From the NCBI GenBank assembly GCA_033765305.1, contig JANRID010000013.1, positions 1 through 42,422 on the forward strand: DNA of 42,422 nucleotides. The letters are read 5' to 3'. The notes beneath the pieces were generated by a model. The model did not search any database, was not told the origin of the DNA, and was given only the letters and a program-made list of their open reading frames with translations. This stretch comes from RDXT01 sp033765305 (GTDB lineage: Bacteria > Bacteroidota > Bacteroidia > J057). The first letter of the stretch is position 1. Every line of letters begins with the position of its first letter. Shown here piece after piece: positions 7,550-17,400 of the stretch. A program made the translations under genes and the position numbers.

Positions 7550-7580
7550 GCAGCAAAACAAAAATGCCGTACTTTGCGGC

Positions 7581-8402
7581 ATGTACAAGCTGCTCAAACA
7601 GCCCTTCTTCGGGCGGTTCATGGTTCACTGGGCCAATCCGCTCAGTCCGGAACAGCAGGCGGAATGGAATTCGCTGCGGATTTCCAGCCGCAGCGGAGCT
7701 TCCCTGCAGGTGCTCTATGCGCAGGCACAGACGCCGGAGCCCAGGGCCGTCATCGTACTGGGCCACCCGATGGGCAAGGAAGCCAAGGGCTATTTCCTCA
7801 AAACGCCCTATCCGGCGCAGCTCCGCGCAGCCGGGTACCATGTGCTGGTCTTCGACTTCAACGGCTTCGGCGAAAGCGGCATGGGCAGCTTCTCGTTCTT
7901 CGAAGACGTGGTGGCAGCCACCCGCGCCGCCGGGGAGCTGTTCCCCGATCTCCCGGTCGGCTACCACGGCGTATCGCTGGGCGGCATGTGGGCCACCATT
8001 GCCTTTGCCGATCCCCTGCACCCCATCGACTTTGCCATCGTCGAAAGCGCTGCAGTCAGCCTGCCCGAATTCTGGAAGCACTTCCCCGTAGCCCGCCAGG
8101 CGCTGGCTGTGATGCGGGTGCTGATGCCGGGCTATGCCCGCAAAATCCACATGGTGGAGCGGATCCGCGAGGCGCGGGGGCTGAAGCAGCTGCTGCTGAT
8201 CTATACGGAGGCAGATGAATGGATTCCGGCATCGGCCGGGGCGCAATTCCGGGAGCGCAGCCCCGTGCCGGCAGAACTCTGGACCGTGCCGGATGCGAAG
8301 CATGCCCAGATCCACCGCTCCGCGCATCAGGCAGCGTATTACGACCGGATTTTCCGCTTCTTCGAGGCAGGCGTGCTGGCCTGCCGGCCCGGCCTAGGCT
8401 GA
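7581..8402 (+). CDS. Alpha/beta hydrolase
   Basis: A 273-residue alpha/beta hydrolase without a signal peptide, so cytoplasmic. The nucleophile elbow is GVSLGG with S132. The oxyanion region is LGHPMG near residue 61, and FDFNGFGESG near 91-100 is the usual strand-loop after it. An acidic residue in YTEADEW (about 212) and the histidine in DAKHAQ (about 244) complete the triad. It resembles serine aminopeptidase or BAAT/lipase-like hydrolases, which cleave ester or amide bonds, but the substrate is not predictable. A possible -7 box, TACTTTG, lies 4 bp before the ATG. Confidence 0.88.
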   Translation: MYKLLKQPFFGRFMVHWANPLSPEQQAEWNSLRISSRSGASLQVLYAQAQTPEPRAVIVLGHPMGKEAKGYFLKTPYPAQLRAAGYHVLVFDFNGFGESGMGSFSFFEDVVAATRAAGELFPDLPVGYHGVSLGGMWATIAFADPLHPIDFAIVESAAVSLPEFWKHFPVARQALAVMRVLMPGYARKIHMVERIREARGLKQLLLIYTEADEWIPASAGAQFRERSPVPAELWTVPDAKHAQIHRSAHQAAYYDRIFRFFEAGVLACRPGLG

Positions 8403-8441
8403 GACGGGCGGAATTTGGGGAAAACCGCTATCTTCGCAGAT

Positions 8442-9638
8442 ATGGCAAACCGGAACTCCTGGCTGATGGCTGCGCTCGGGCTGCTGATGGCGGCAGGCTG
8501 CGGCTCCGGCGGGCGGATCTACCCGCTCTACCTGCCCATGCGGCAGGGTACCCTCTTCGGCTACATGGATGAAGCGGGCGAGCAGGTCATTGCCCCGCAG
8601 TTTGCCTATGCCGTTCCCTTTTCCGAAGGGCTGGGCGGCGTCAATGTAGGCGGCAGCAACCCCGACTTCCACATGCCCCGCGACGGCAAATGGGGCTTCA
8701 TCCGTCCGGACGGCAGCTTCAGAATTCCGCCGGTGTACTTTTCGCCGCCGGTGGAGGGCCTGCCCTTCGATCCGGAGGGCATCGCACGGGGCCTGCACGA
8801 GGCCTACCGCTTTTCCGAAGGGCTGGCAGCCGTGTATACCGAAGACGGCTGGGCCTATATCGATACGGCGGGTGTGGTGAAGATGCGGCTTCCTGGCGCC
8901 CGTTCGCTCCGCTGCTTCCGCGAAGGCCTTGCCAATGTGTACAGCAATGGCCGCTGGGGCTATATCGACCGCAACGGCGAATGGCGCATCCAGCCCAACT
9001 ACCTCTACCCGGTCGATTTCCGAAACGGGTTTGCCGTGGTGATGGACGGATCGGGCAAAAAAATCATCCTCGACCGCAGCCTGGGCGGCCAGCCGCGCGT
9101 GTATCCGGAGTACCGGATCGAGACCCATTTCTACGACGGCGTGGCCGGCATCCGAAACCGCTTCCGGGGTGATGAGGGTACGGACTATCAGAACCGCCGC
9201 TTCGGGGTGATGGATACCCTGGGCCGTATTCTCTTCGAGCCGATCTACGACGAGGTAGGCCGCTACGGGAACGGGCTGATCCCGGTGCTGGTGGGCAGCC
9301 GTACCGGCAACCCCATGACCAGCCCGGTCCCGCCGGGCGTCAGCGAATACCCCGGCGGACGCTGGGGCTTTGCCGATACCGCCGGGCGCCTCCGCATCAA
9401 CCCCACCTACGACGGCGCACGCGGCTACAGCGAAGGCTTCGCCGCCGTCAAGTCCGGCAATCTCTGGGCCTATATGGACGACCGGGGCCGGCTCGTCACC
9501 GACTTCGAGTTCGAATGGTGCGGATACTTCCACGACGGGCTGGCAGCCGTCCGCCTGGGCTATTACCACAGCGATTACGAAGGCAAATATGCGCGGATCA
9601 ACACCGATGGCGACATTATCTGGATAGAACCGGAGTGA
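8442..9638 (+). CDS. WG-repeat lipoprotein
   Basis: A 398-residue lipoprotein. I placed the start at 8442 because MANRNSWLMAALGLLMAAGC is a classical lipoprotein signal peptide (lipobox MAAGC), and TATCTTCG (8429-8436), a near match to the -7 consensus, ends 5 bp before it. The mature protein has about six or seven WG repeats: GKWGFIRPDGSF, DGWAYIDTAGVV, GRWGYIDRNGEW, RRFGVMDTLGRI, GRWGFADTAGRL and NLWAYMDDRGRL, each with a following 'F.EGLA.V' segment. WG repeats are widespread in Bacteroidota and are thought to form a beta-solenoid-like surface; no activity is known. Export to the periplasmic side of a membrane is certain enough, the role is not. Confidence 0.9.
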   Translation: MANRNSWLMAALGLLMAAGCGSGGRIYPLYLPMRQGTLFGYMDEAGEQVIAPQFAYAVPFSEGLGGVNVGGSNPDFHMPRDGKWGFIRPDGSFRIPPVYFSPPVEGLPFDPEGIARGLHEAYRFSEGLAAVYTEDGWAYIDTAGVVKMRLPGARSLRCFREGLANVYSNGRWGYIDRNGEWRIQPNYLYPVDFRNGFAVVMDGSGKKIILDRSLGGQPRVYPEYRIETHFYDGVAGIRNRFRGDEGTDYQNRRFGVMDTLGRILFEPIYDEVGRYGNGLIPVLVGSRTGNPMTSPVPPGVSEYPGGRWGFADTAGRLRINPTYDGARGYSEGFAAVKSGNLWAYMDDRGRLVTDFEFEWCGYFHDGLAAVRLGYYHSDYEGKYARINTDGDIIWIEPE

Positions 9639-9675
9639 GGCCCGGGCAGTCCGGGCAATAGGTTGCGCTATGTGC

Positions 9676-9704
9676 TTGACTTACCGCGAATTTGCGTATG
9701 TTTG
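9676..9704 (+). promoter_or_regulatory. Predicted promoter of the M23 peptidase gene
   Basis: TTG at 9676-9678, an 18-bp spacer, and a perfect TAnnTTTG box (TATGTTTG) at 9697-9704. The ATG of the peptidase follows 9 bp later, so the message should have almost no leader. Confidence 0.7.
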
Positions 9705-9713
9705 CCGCCGGAT

Positions 9714-10358
9714 ATGAAAACAGGTATCGTATACCGGGCAGCCGCCGAGATTTGCCTGCTGGCCATGCTGACACACAGCCTCTATGGAGGCGGGGTCGTG
9801 CTGCGCCCGGCTGCAGCCGATGCGGACCCCTGCGCGCCGGTTCCGGTACGCCACATTCAGCAGCATCTGCGTCCGCTTTCGGAACAGGATCTCGCGGGCT
9901 TGCCCCTGCGCCGCCCGGTGGATGAGGTGCATCCGACGAGCTCCGGATTTGGAATGCGCATGCATCCGATTCTGCAGGAGGAGCATCTCCACGCGGGCAT
10001 CGACTTTGCAGCGCCGGAAGGCGCAGCCGTCCGCGCCACCGCCGACGGCATTGTCCGGGCGGTCACGGCCCTGAGCGACAGCAGCGACTACGGCATCTGC
10101 GTATTCATCGACCACGGCGCCCATCCGCTCCTGCAGGCCCAGGTGCAGACGGTGTACGCGCATCTGTCTGCGGCACAGGTATGGCCCGGCAAGCGGGTGC
10201 GTGCAGGCCAGAAGATCGGCCTGGTAGGCACCACCGGCCGCAGCACCGATTTTCATCTGCACTACGAAATCCGCCTCGATGACCAGGCGGTCGATCCGAT
10301 GGAGTTCCTGCACTTCCTCGGCACCATGCCGGCGGCACAGCTCATCGCTTCCCGCTAA
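9714..10358 (+). CDS. M23-family (LytM-type) metallopeptidase
   Basis: A 214-residue exported peptidase. The N-terminal segment MKTGIVYRAAAEICLLAMLT is a signal peptide. The LytM domain (about residues 75-205) has the zinc-binding signature: H and D in HAGIDFAAP, and HLHYEI with the catalytic and third metal-binding histidines. The GxPVxA-type turn is GAAVRATADG. M23 peptidases cut the peptide cross-links of peptidoglycan in the periplasm, or act as scaffolds for amidases when degenerate; here the motifs look intact. I moved the start to 9714 because the upstream frame overlaps the promoter box. It ends 6 bp from the convergent pdxJ stop codon. Confidence 0.92.
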   Translation: MKTGIVYRAAAEICLLAMLTHSLYGGGVVLRPAAADADPCAPVPVRHIQQHLRPLSEQDLAGLPLRRPVDEVHPTSSGFGMRMHPILQEEHLHAGIDFAAPEGAAVRATADGIVRAVTALSDSSDYGICVFIDHGAHPLLQAQVQTVYAHLSAAQVWPGKRVRAGQKIGLVGTTGRSTDFHLHYEIRLDDQAVDPMEFLHFLGTMPAAQLIASR

Positions 10359-10364
10359 AAGAGA

Positions 10365-11087
10365 TCAGGCTTCGTTGCCCAGGCAGCGCTGGTACTGCCG
10401 GATGGTTTCCTCCAGCCCCAGATACAGCGCATCGCTGATGAGCGCATGCCCGATGGACACTTCGGCCAGCGCCGGAAGCTGCTGCGCCAGCCAGGCCAGG
10501 TTGTGAAGGTTCAGGTCATGTCCTGCATTGACGCCGAGGCCGAGCGCGTGCGCATAGGCGGCTGCCCGTGCATAGGGCTCCACGGCTGCCTCCCGGTCAT
10601 GCGGATACGCTTCTGCGTACGGCTCGGTGTACAGCTCGATGCGGTCGGTTCCGATTTCGCGGGCGGCCTCGATGCGGTCGAGGTCGGGCTCGATGAAAAT
10701 CGAAGACCGGACCCCGGCCTGCCGGATGCGGGCAATGATCCCGAAGAGCATCTGCTTGTGCAGCAGGGTATCCCAGCCGGCGTTGGAGGTGAGGGCGTCG
10801 GGCGGATCGGGCACCAGGGTGCACTGAGCCGGGCGGACCTCCTCGATCATGCGCAGGAAGGACTCCGACGGATAGCCTTCGACATTCAGCTCCACCGTCA
10901 GCACCTCTTTGAGCGCGTAGATATCGCTGCGGCGCGCATGCCGCTCATCGGGGCGGGGGTGCAGGGTAATGCCATGGGCACCGAACCGCACGCAGTCCAG
11001 CGCGGTCTGCACCAGATCGGGATAATTGCGGCCCCGGGAGTTGCGGATCAGGGCGACCTTATTCAGGTTGACACTCAGGTGAACCAC
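10365..11087 (-). CDS. pdxJ: Pyridoxine 5'-phosphate synthase
   Basis: A 240-residue TIM-barrel enzyme with the full PdxJ signature set: LSVNLNKVALIRNSRG at the start, GAHGITLHPRPDERHARRSD (substrate-binding arginines and histidine), the LVPDPPDALTSNAGWD segment, and GLGVNAGHDLNLHNL with the catalytic histidine region near the C-terminus. It condenses 1-deoxyxylulose 5-phosphate with 3-amino-2-oxopropyl phosphate to give pyridoxine 5'-phosphate in the DXP-dependent vitamin B6 pathway. The gene lies 44 bp behind htrA/degQ on the same strand. The length is normal for the family. Confidence 0.97.
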   Translation of the reverse strand: MVHLSVNLNKVALIRNSRGRNYPDLVQTALDCVRFGAHGITLHPRPDERHARRSDIYALKEVLTVELNVEGYPSESFLRMIEEVRPAQCTLVPDPPDALTSNAGWDTLLHKQMLFGIIARIRQAGVRSSIFIEPDLDRIEAAREIGTDRIELYTEPYAEAYPHDREAAVEPYARAAAYAHALGLGVNAGHDLNLHNLAWLAQQLPALAEVSIGHALISDALYLGLEETIRQYQRCLGNEA

Positions 11088-11131
11088 AGGCAGGATGACA
11101 AACGGTGGAAGGACGGCAGTTTGCGGGCGGT

Positions 11132-12619
11132 TTACCAGTTGAAGCTGTAGGAGGCAGCCACTCCGCGCCGGTACAGGCCTTTCATGGTCATATACTCGCC
11201 GGCAGACTCGAGGGCGGCTTCGAGTTCGGCAGGGGTGCGGATTGCGCCGCCGTTCACATCGGTGATGACGAAGCCTTTCTGCACGCCGCCCCGGACGAGG
11301 GTCTCGCCGGGCTGCTCCACGAGCACGCCGCCGGCAATATCGAGCCGGCGCAGCTCATCGGAAGTCAGGGAGCGGAAGGTCGCGCCCCGGTATTCGAAGG
11401 TTTCGGGCGATTCGGCAGCAAGCAGCGGCCCTGATTTCATGTCTTTGAGCATCACGCTGAAATCCCGGACGTCCTTGCCCCGGTAGGCACGGATCCGGAC
11501 CGACTCGCCGGGCCGGTAGCGGTTGACCTGCTCCTGCAGCTCGGCGGCGCTTGCCACATCGATGCCATTGACGGAGACGATCACATCCCCCTGGCGCATG
11601 CCGGCTTCCGCAGCTCCGAGCTTGCCGTCGATTCGGCTGATGTAGGCGCCCTTCAGCACGTTGAGGCCCTCCTGTTCAGCCAGTGCAGCATCCACTGCCT
11701 GAATCGTAACGCCCAGAAAGCCGCGGCGGACCTCGCCGTATTCGAGCAGATCCTCCATGACGCGGCGCACGATGGTGGCGGGAATGGCGAAGGAATAACC
11801 GGCATAATATCCCGTGCGGGAGGCAATGGCCGTATTGATCCCGACCAGCCGGCCCTCCATATCCACGAGCGCGCCGCCGCTGTTGCCCTTGTTGACGGCT
11901 GCATCGGTCTGGATGAAGGACTCGATCGCAAATTCCGTGTCGGCATGCAGCAGGTTGATATTGCGGCCTTTGGCGCTCACGATGCCGGCGGTGACCGTGG
12001 AGGTGAGGTCCATCGGATTGCCGACGGCCAGCACCCATTGGCCCACCTGCACCTCGTCCGAATTGCCGAAGGCCAGGGCAGGAAATCCGCTGCCCTCGAT
12101 CTTCACCAGGGCCAGGTCGGTGGACAGGTCGGTGCCGATGACGCGGCCTTTGAAGGAGCGGTTGTCGAAGAGGGTGATTTCCAGCTCTTCAGCATCCTGG
12201 ATGACGTGGTTGTTGGTGGCGATATATCCGTCGGCCGAGATCAGCACGCCGGAGCCGGAGGCTACCCCCTGGGGCGCTTCGTGCGGATCTTCTTCAAAAT
12301 AATCCCGGAACGGATTGGCGAAGAAATCATCGTCCTGGCGTTTGCGGGGCTTGTAGTGGGCCTTGATATGCACCACTGCGGGCCGGGCGGTCATTGCTGC
12401 CTGGGTAAATGCAGGCAATTCGGAGGCAGCGCCTCCTTCGGCGACGGCGCTTGTCTGCTCAGGCGCGAAGCGCGAGAAGGCTGCCGGAACCCCGCCCGGA
12501 GCGGGCAGGTAGGCAGGCGTATCGAACAGGGTAGCATACAAGGCAGCGCCGGCAAGCGCTCCCAGCATCACCAGCGCAAAGGCCGACCCCGCCAGCACCC
12601 AGATCGTTCGGTTGGTCAT
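11132..12619 (-). CDS. HtrA/DegQ-family periplasmic serine protease
   Basis: A 495-residue Do-family protease. Residues 7-29 form a signal peptide or anchor. The trypsin-like domain has the triad H138 (ATNNHVI), D168 (TDLALVKI) and S247 (NKGNSGGAL). Two PDZ domains follow: the first begins near RRGFLGVTIQAV and includes MRQGDVIVSVNGIDVASAAE; the second lies near the C-terminus (EYRGATFRSLTSDEL to FVITDVNGGAI). The enzyme degrades or refolds damaged envelope proteins. The acidic/basic loop RKRQDDDFFANPFRDYF is the LA loop typical of Bacteroidota members. A promoter match lies about 124 bp upstream, leaving a leader of roughly 115 nt; pdxJ follows on the same strand. Confidence 0.95.
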   Translation of the reverse strand: MTNRTIWVLAGSAFALVMLGALAGAALYATLFDTPAYLPAPGGVPAAFSRFAPEQTSAVAEGGAASELPAFTQAAMTARPAVVHIKAHYKPRKRQDDDFFANPFRDYFEEDPHEAPQGVASGSGVLISADGYIATNNHVIQDAEELEITLFDNRSFKGRVIGTDLSTDLALVKIEGSGFPALAFGNSDEVQVGQWVLAVGNPMDLTSTVTAGIVSAKGRNINLLHADTEFAIESFIQTDAAVNKGNSGGALVDMEGRLVGINTAIASRTGYYAGYSFAIPATIVRRVMEDLLEYGEVRRGFLGVTIQAVDAALAEQEGLNVLKGAYISRIDGKLGAAEAGMRQGDVIVSVNGIDVASAAELQEQVNRYRPGESVRIRAYRGKDVRDFSVMLKDMKSGPLLAAESPETFEYRGATFRSLTSDELRRLDIAGGVLVEQPGETLVRGGVQKGFVITDVNGGAIRTPAELEAALESAGEYMTMKGLYRRGVAASYSFNW

Positions 12620-12742
12620 GGAATTCAGGAGAATGGTTGAAGTTCAGAAGCAGGAAACTCAACTGCCGGGACAGCCGCTTCCGGAGGAGCAGGTCCCCCG
12701 CCAGCGCAGCGCATGCAGCATGAAAGATGACTTGAAGATCTA

Positions 12743-12773
12743 CCAAGATACGTAACGGATGGAAGTTCTGCAA
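12743..12773 (-). promoter_or_regulatory. Predicted promoter of htrA/degQ
   Basis: Read on the minus strand: TTG (12773-12771), a 20-bp spacer, and TATCTTGG (12750-12743), which matches the TAnnTTTG box except at one fixed position. Direction and spacing fit the protease gene downstream. Confidence 0.55.
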
Positions 12774-12863
12774 TGTTCAGGTAAGAAACTGCGGAAGATG
12801 GCGGATTTTGCGGGCGAACGGCACGGAAACGGCGGGCCTGCCCTGCGCCGGCGGGCAGGCAGG

Positions 12864-12894
12864 TTGCAGCGGTGGCAGAAGTTGTGTACATTCT
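12864..12894 (+). promoter_or_regulatory. Predicted promoter of the trypsin-like protease gene
   Basis: TTG at 12864-12866, a 20-bp spacer, and TACATTCT at 12887-12894. The box is a partial match (two fixed positions differ), but the spacing is that of the other promoters in the window. The ATG at 12976 is about 80 bp downstream. Confidence 0.4.
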
Positions 12895-12975
12895 CAGCGG
12901 AATCGCTGGACGCTGCATCCGGGCATCCCTACCGCGGGCTGTCCGGCCCTGTTTACCACTCAACAGACCCCTTCT

Positions 12976-14460
12976 ATGATTCGCAATGGATTGATTGCCG
13001 GTGTGTTCATGCTTCTGCTGCAGGCTGCGGGCTACGCCCAGCAGCAATCGGCTGTACGCATTCATGCCGATGGCGCCTCTGGCTACGGTTTTTCCTACGG
13101 CGGGCCGCAGAGGCTGCCCGGGCGCATCGTGACCGCGCTGCACCTGGTAGCAGGCAAGAAAACCATCCTCGTCATGTGGGGCGGAAAGCAGCATGCCGCC
13201 GCCGTTGAAAAAATCTACCCGCCCTCCGATCTCGCGCTCCTCAAGCTCAATACCGCAGTGGCCATTCCGCAGCTGAGCCTCTACCGGGGCACGCCTCCGC
13301 TGGATGTGGACCTCAACTACTGGCAGATCTCCGGCTCCGGGCCCATGCAGGGCATGACCACCCAGCTGGAGCACAGCACCGTGCTTAGCAAGCTCAACGC
13401 CCGCCTGGATCCCCAGGGCTTCGCCAATTCCCTGTGCAGAACCGGCAGCCAGACCTTTCCGGCGCTCTCGGCGCCGGTGCTGAAGTTTGCCGACAGCAAT
13501 GTCCGCAAAGCGCACTCCGGCTCCCCCATCACGCAGGGCACCGCCCTGATCGGCATGATCGACGGGGGAGAAAAGCTGGTCAACAGCTCGGTCAGCCTCT
13601 GGGCGATCCCCGCATCGGAGTTCGATAAATTGTTCCTGCAGGGCACTGTGCCTCAGCCTGCGCTCGCTTCCTGCGAAAGCCCGAACCTGTACAGCGGCCA
13701 GGCCTCCGATAATCCGCTCCTCAGCGAAGCTGAACGCCAGCAGGCACGGGATATGGAAACCCGCCATTCCCTGAACTTCACCGACACCGATGGCAGCGCC
13801 CAGTCCCTGTCGGTGGAATACGAACTGACGTATGGAGAGGTATTTGAAACGCTGTTCGAGGAAGACGCGGAATATCTCGCCTCCCTCATCGAGGATGAGG
13901 AGCTGTACGATGATGCCAGCCAGCTGAGCATGGATGACCTCGCGGACGAGCAGCTCCGGATCTATCACGAGTCCGGCACCGGTGCAACGCTCGCCATTCC
14001 CTCCAGATGCACCCTCGGCACGGAATCAGCCTCCTTTGGCGGCAGCAGCTACCGGCTGATTACGGCCACCAGCCCCTACGAGGGCATGACGATGTATATT
14101 TTCACCTTCCACGGCCAGGATCTGGCCGAGTGCCAGGAAGCCATGGAGGAGTTCAGGGCCTATATGGACAGCGACGGGCAGGACTGGCAGACGGATGAGA
14201 TGGCGGGCTACGAGCCCGAGGATTTTCTGGACGACGAGACCGATCCCTACTACAATGAATGGGTGGACAAGTTTCTGGAGGATGAGGATGGCAACATACT
14301 TGCGCAGTATTTTCTGTCGCTGACTATCGAAGGGACTGATTTTCTGGGGGTTGCAGTTCAGGTCAACGACTGGGAGACCCTGGACGAAGATGCGGAGGAG
14401 CGGAAATTTTACTACCTGCTGGAGGCCTGCGCCATCATGACCGATTTTCCGTACTACTGA
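12976..14460 (+). CDS. Exported trypsin-like serine protease with acidic C-terminal region
   Basis: A 494-residue protein. Residues 1 to about 22 (MIRNGLIAGVFMLLLQAAGY, then AQQQ) are a signal peptide, which fixes the start at 12976. The trypsin-fold domain (about 25-225) has H56 in VTALHLV, D85 in PPSDLALLKL, and S181 in the compact motif KAHSGSPI, where the usual GDSGGP has become HSGSP. The rest (about 240-494) is very acidic (for example YLASLIEDEELYDDASQLS and FLDDETDPYYNEW) and I recognise no domain in it. It faces the CHAT-STAND gene with 8 bp between the stop codons. It would act outside the cytoplasm; target unknown. The protease fold is likely; the substrate and the C-terminal fold are open. 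Confidence 0.8.
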   Translation: MIRNGLIAGVFMLLLQAAGYAQQQSAVRIHADGASGYGFSYGGPQRLPGRIVTALHLVAGKKTILVMWGGKQHAAAVEKIYPPSDLALLKLNTAVAIPQLSLYRGTPPLDVDLNYWQISGSGPMQGMTTQLEHSTVLSKLNARLDPQGFANSLCRTGSQTFPALSAPVLKFADSNVRKAHSGSPITQGTALIGMIDGGEKLVNSSVSLWAIPASEFDKLFLQGTVPQPALASCESPNLYSGQASDNPLLSEAERQQARDMETRHSLNFTDTDGSAQSLSVEYELTYGEVFETLFEEDAEYLASLIEDEELYDDASQLSMDDLADEQLRIYHESGTGATLAIPSRCTLGTESASFGGSSYRLITATSPYEGMTMYIFTFHGQDLAECQEAMEEFRAYMDSDGQDWQTDEMAGYEPEDFLDDETDPYYNEWVDKFLEDEDGNILAQYFLSLTIEGTDFLGVAVQVNDWETLDEDAEERKFYYLLEACAIMTDFPYY

Positions 14461-14468
14461 TCCGGCAT

Positions 14469-17400
14469 TCAGCGCGGGACCTCGTACTGCTCCTGCTCCT
14501 GCCGGGTCAGGCGGTACAGGGGTGCGCTGCCCAGCGCCTCATAAATCGCCTGCGGGGTGTGCCAGCGTACCGCGAACCCGTCGTCTGCGGCAGAGAGCAG
14601 ATACCGGCCATCCGGAGAGAAGGCGGCGGTATTGACTTTCTGGCTGTGGGCGGCGTACTCGGCCAGCAGGGTGCCCTCCAGGCTCCAGAGCCTTGCGCGG
14701 CTGTCTGCCGAGGCAGTCAGGATCTGCTTGCCGTCAGGGGAAAACGTCAGGGAGGTCACGGGCTGCCCGTGCCGCAGGCTGTCCAGGGCCCGGCCCTGCC
14801 GGTCCCAGAGCTTGACCAGGCTGCCGCCGGTCAGAATCAGGCGCCCGTCGGGGGAGAACCAGGCCAGGCGTACATTCATCCGGTGCGGAAACTGCCGGAT
14901 CAATGCGCCCGATGCGGCCCAGAGCCGCGTATTCCGGTCCCGGCAGGTGCTCAGCACCTGGCTGCCGTCTGGCGAAAAGCGCGCCGCATAGACCTGGTCC
15001 GGATGCGCAAACCGGCTGATCAGCTGGCCCTCCAGGCTGTGGATCTGTACGCTGCTGTCCGACACAGCGCTCAGCATCCGCTTGCCGTCGGGCGAAAACG
15101 AGGCCCCAAGCACCTCCCCGCCATACCGGACCGAATCCGCCAGCACCCCGGCGGCGGTCCAGATCCGCGCCAGGCTGTCGGCAGCGGCAGTGAGCAGCAG
15201 ACTCCCGTCGGGAGAGAATACCGCGGACCGCACCTGATCCCGGTGCGGCAGGCGCAGCGCCTGCCTGCCGGGCGTCCAGAGGCGGGCGCTGCTGTCTCCG
15301 GCAACTGTGACAATCGAGACGCCGCCGGGCGCAAACGCCGCCGAAAGTACCTCCGCGCCGTGCCGCAGGCTGTCGCGCAGGATGCCCGGCCATTCCCAGA
15401 GCCGGGCCAGGCTGTCGTGCGAGGCCGTCAGCAGCCAGCGTCCGTCGGGCGAAAAAACCGCTGTGTTGACTGCGCTCCGGTGGGCCGGCAGCCGGAAGAA
15501 TTGCAGGGCGCCGAGGTCCCAGCGGCGGGCGGTCTTGTCGGACGATGCGGTCAGCAGCTGCCGGCCATCGGGCGAAAATGCGGCCCGTACCTCCCGTCCG
15601 GGGCAGGAAAAGGCGCAGAGGAGCTGCCCGTTCCGGTCCCGGACCGTAATGCGGCTGGTTTCGCCGCCTTCGGGATTGGCGGAAACTGCGAAGCGGCTGC
15701 CGTCCGGCGCGCAGGCGCTGAACCGGACCTCCAGCAGCTCCGCGCTGTCCAGCGGCAGAACGCAGGACAGCTGCTCCATGCCCTGCGGTGCCGGAATAAT
15801 CCGGGCGCCATCGGTGGAATACTGCGCCAGCACAGCGCCTTCCGGCACGCTGTCCTGGCCGGCCAGCCCGCCGCCGAGGTCCCAGAGGCGCACATGGTCT
15901 GCGGTCAGGGTCAGGATCTGCTGCCCGTTCGGCGAAAAGGCTGCTTCCCGCACTTCGATTCCGTGGGGAAATGCCTGGATTTCCTGCCCCTGCAAATCCC
16001 ATAGCTTGGCAAATCCGTCTTCGGAGGCCGTCAGCACCTGCTGCCCGTCCGGCGAGAATACCGCAGTATTGACGTTTTCGGCATGCGCATAGCGGGCCGT
16101 GTAGACCGGGCGGGTTTCCTGAGTGTGGAAGATCTCGCTGAGCGCCTGGGTGACGGTGGCCGAGGAACGGCTGCCCAGCATGGCGTAGGCCTCATAGGCA
16201 ATGCGCAGGGCGACTGTATTGTCCGACGGCAGCAGCTCGCGGGCCGTGAACGCCAGCTGATTGGCCAGGGCATGGCGGTAGTTGCGCTGCGAAACCTGCC
16301 ACTGCCAGCCTGCCAGCACAGCAAAGAGCAGGACCACGGCGGCGAGGGTCTGGCGGACCCGCAGGCTTCGGCGGCGCTCGCGCTGGAGCCGGAGCTTGCG
16401 CGCGCGGCTGACCTGCAGGAGACGCAGCTCCTGCGCATCCGGTTCCCGCATGCCCGGCAGGCCAGCTTCCACCACATCGAGATCTGCCTCGTCGAGCCAG
16501 TTTTCGCTGCCAGCCTCCGCCGCGTCGCCCATCTTGCTGTTCAGAATCCGCGCAGCCTGCTGCCCCGGGCAGACCGACTGGCTGTACTGGCGGATAATCA
16601 CCGGTGCCAGGAGGTCATGGCCGAGGCCGGTGCCGCCAGGCGAGGCGGAAAGCAGGTACAGATCCAGGCAGCGGGCAGTCAGTTCGCCGGTGGCTGCGCT
16701 CCGGCTGCCGTATAATTCCTGCTGCAGGGTCTGGTCGAGGGCAGCTCCGGTTCCCAGGGCTGTGGTGTGCCGGTACAGCAGATCCAGCAGCAGCCCCGAC
16801 TGCACATGTGCCGGATGGGTTTGGGCAAGGTCTGCCAGCTGGCGGCGGAAGAGCCGGTCCATCATGTCTCCGGAGATTTTCCGCTCCTGGTAGAGGTGCA
16901 GGGTCAGCCGCCGCCGGTGCTGGTGATCGGGGCCTGCGGCGTGCCACAGTTGCTGGAGGATGACCTGCAGCAGCGGCGCTGCCAGGGCGGTGCCGCCTTC
17001 CAGCAGATCGTCGGCCAGGGCGACAGGCAGGCCCTCGTCCACGTCCAGCTGATAGAGGCCGGCTGCTGCCGGCAAGGCGGCCGCCCCGGTGCAGGCCTCG
17101 ATCATGCCCTCCCGGTCCAGCGGCGGCAGAAACAGCTCCGCATAAGGCACCGATGCCGTACGCAGTGCCGCTTCGACGGCATCGTGATGCGTATCCCGGC
17201 AACTCAGGATGAGCCTGCCGCGCACCGGGGGCTGTGCAGCTTCATCGAAGAGGCTGTGGAGGACATTCATCAGGCCCGGCCAGTCTGCACCGTCTGCCTG
17301 GACGCCGTCCAGGATCAGGACCAGCGGCTTCTGGGCTGCCTGCTCGATCATCCGCCAGCGGGCAGGCAGGCCGGGAGCGCGGCTTTCGAGCCGGGAGAGT

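Larger units (their letters stand above)
12620..12975. other. 356-bp gap between htrA and the divergent protease gene
   Basis: I find no convincing gene here. It carries two divergent promoter matches (12743-12773 on the minus strand and 12864-12894 on the plus strand). The remainder is leader sequence without clear hairpins. An open frame from 12808 continues into the protease, but the added residues (Cys- and Gly-rich) are unlike protein and precede a clear signal peptide. Confidence 0.6.

Noticed and set aside
12808..12975. Extended N-terminus of the exported protease
   Set aside because: The added 56 residues are Cys/Gly-rich, overlap a promoter match, and precede a complete signal peptide at 12976.
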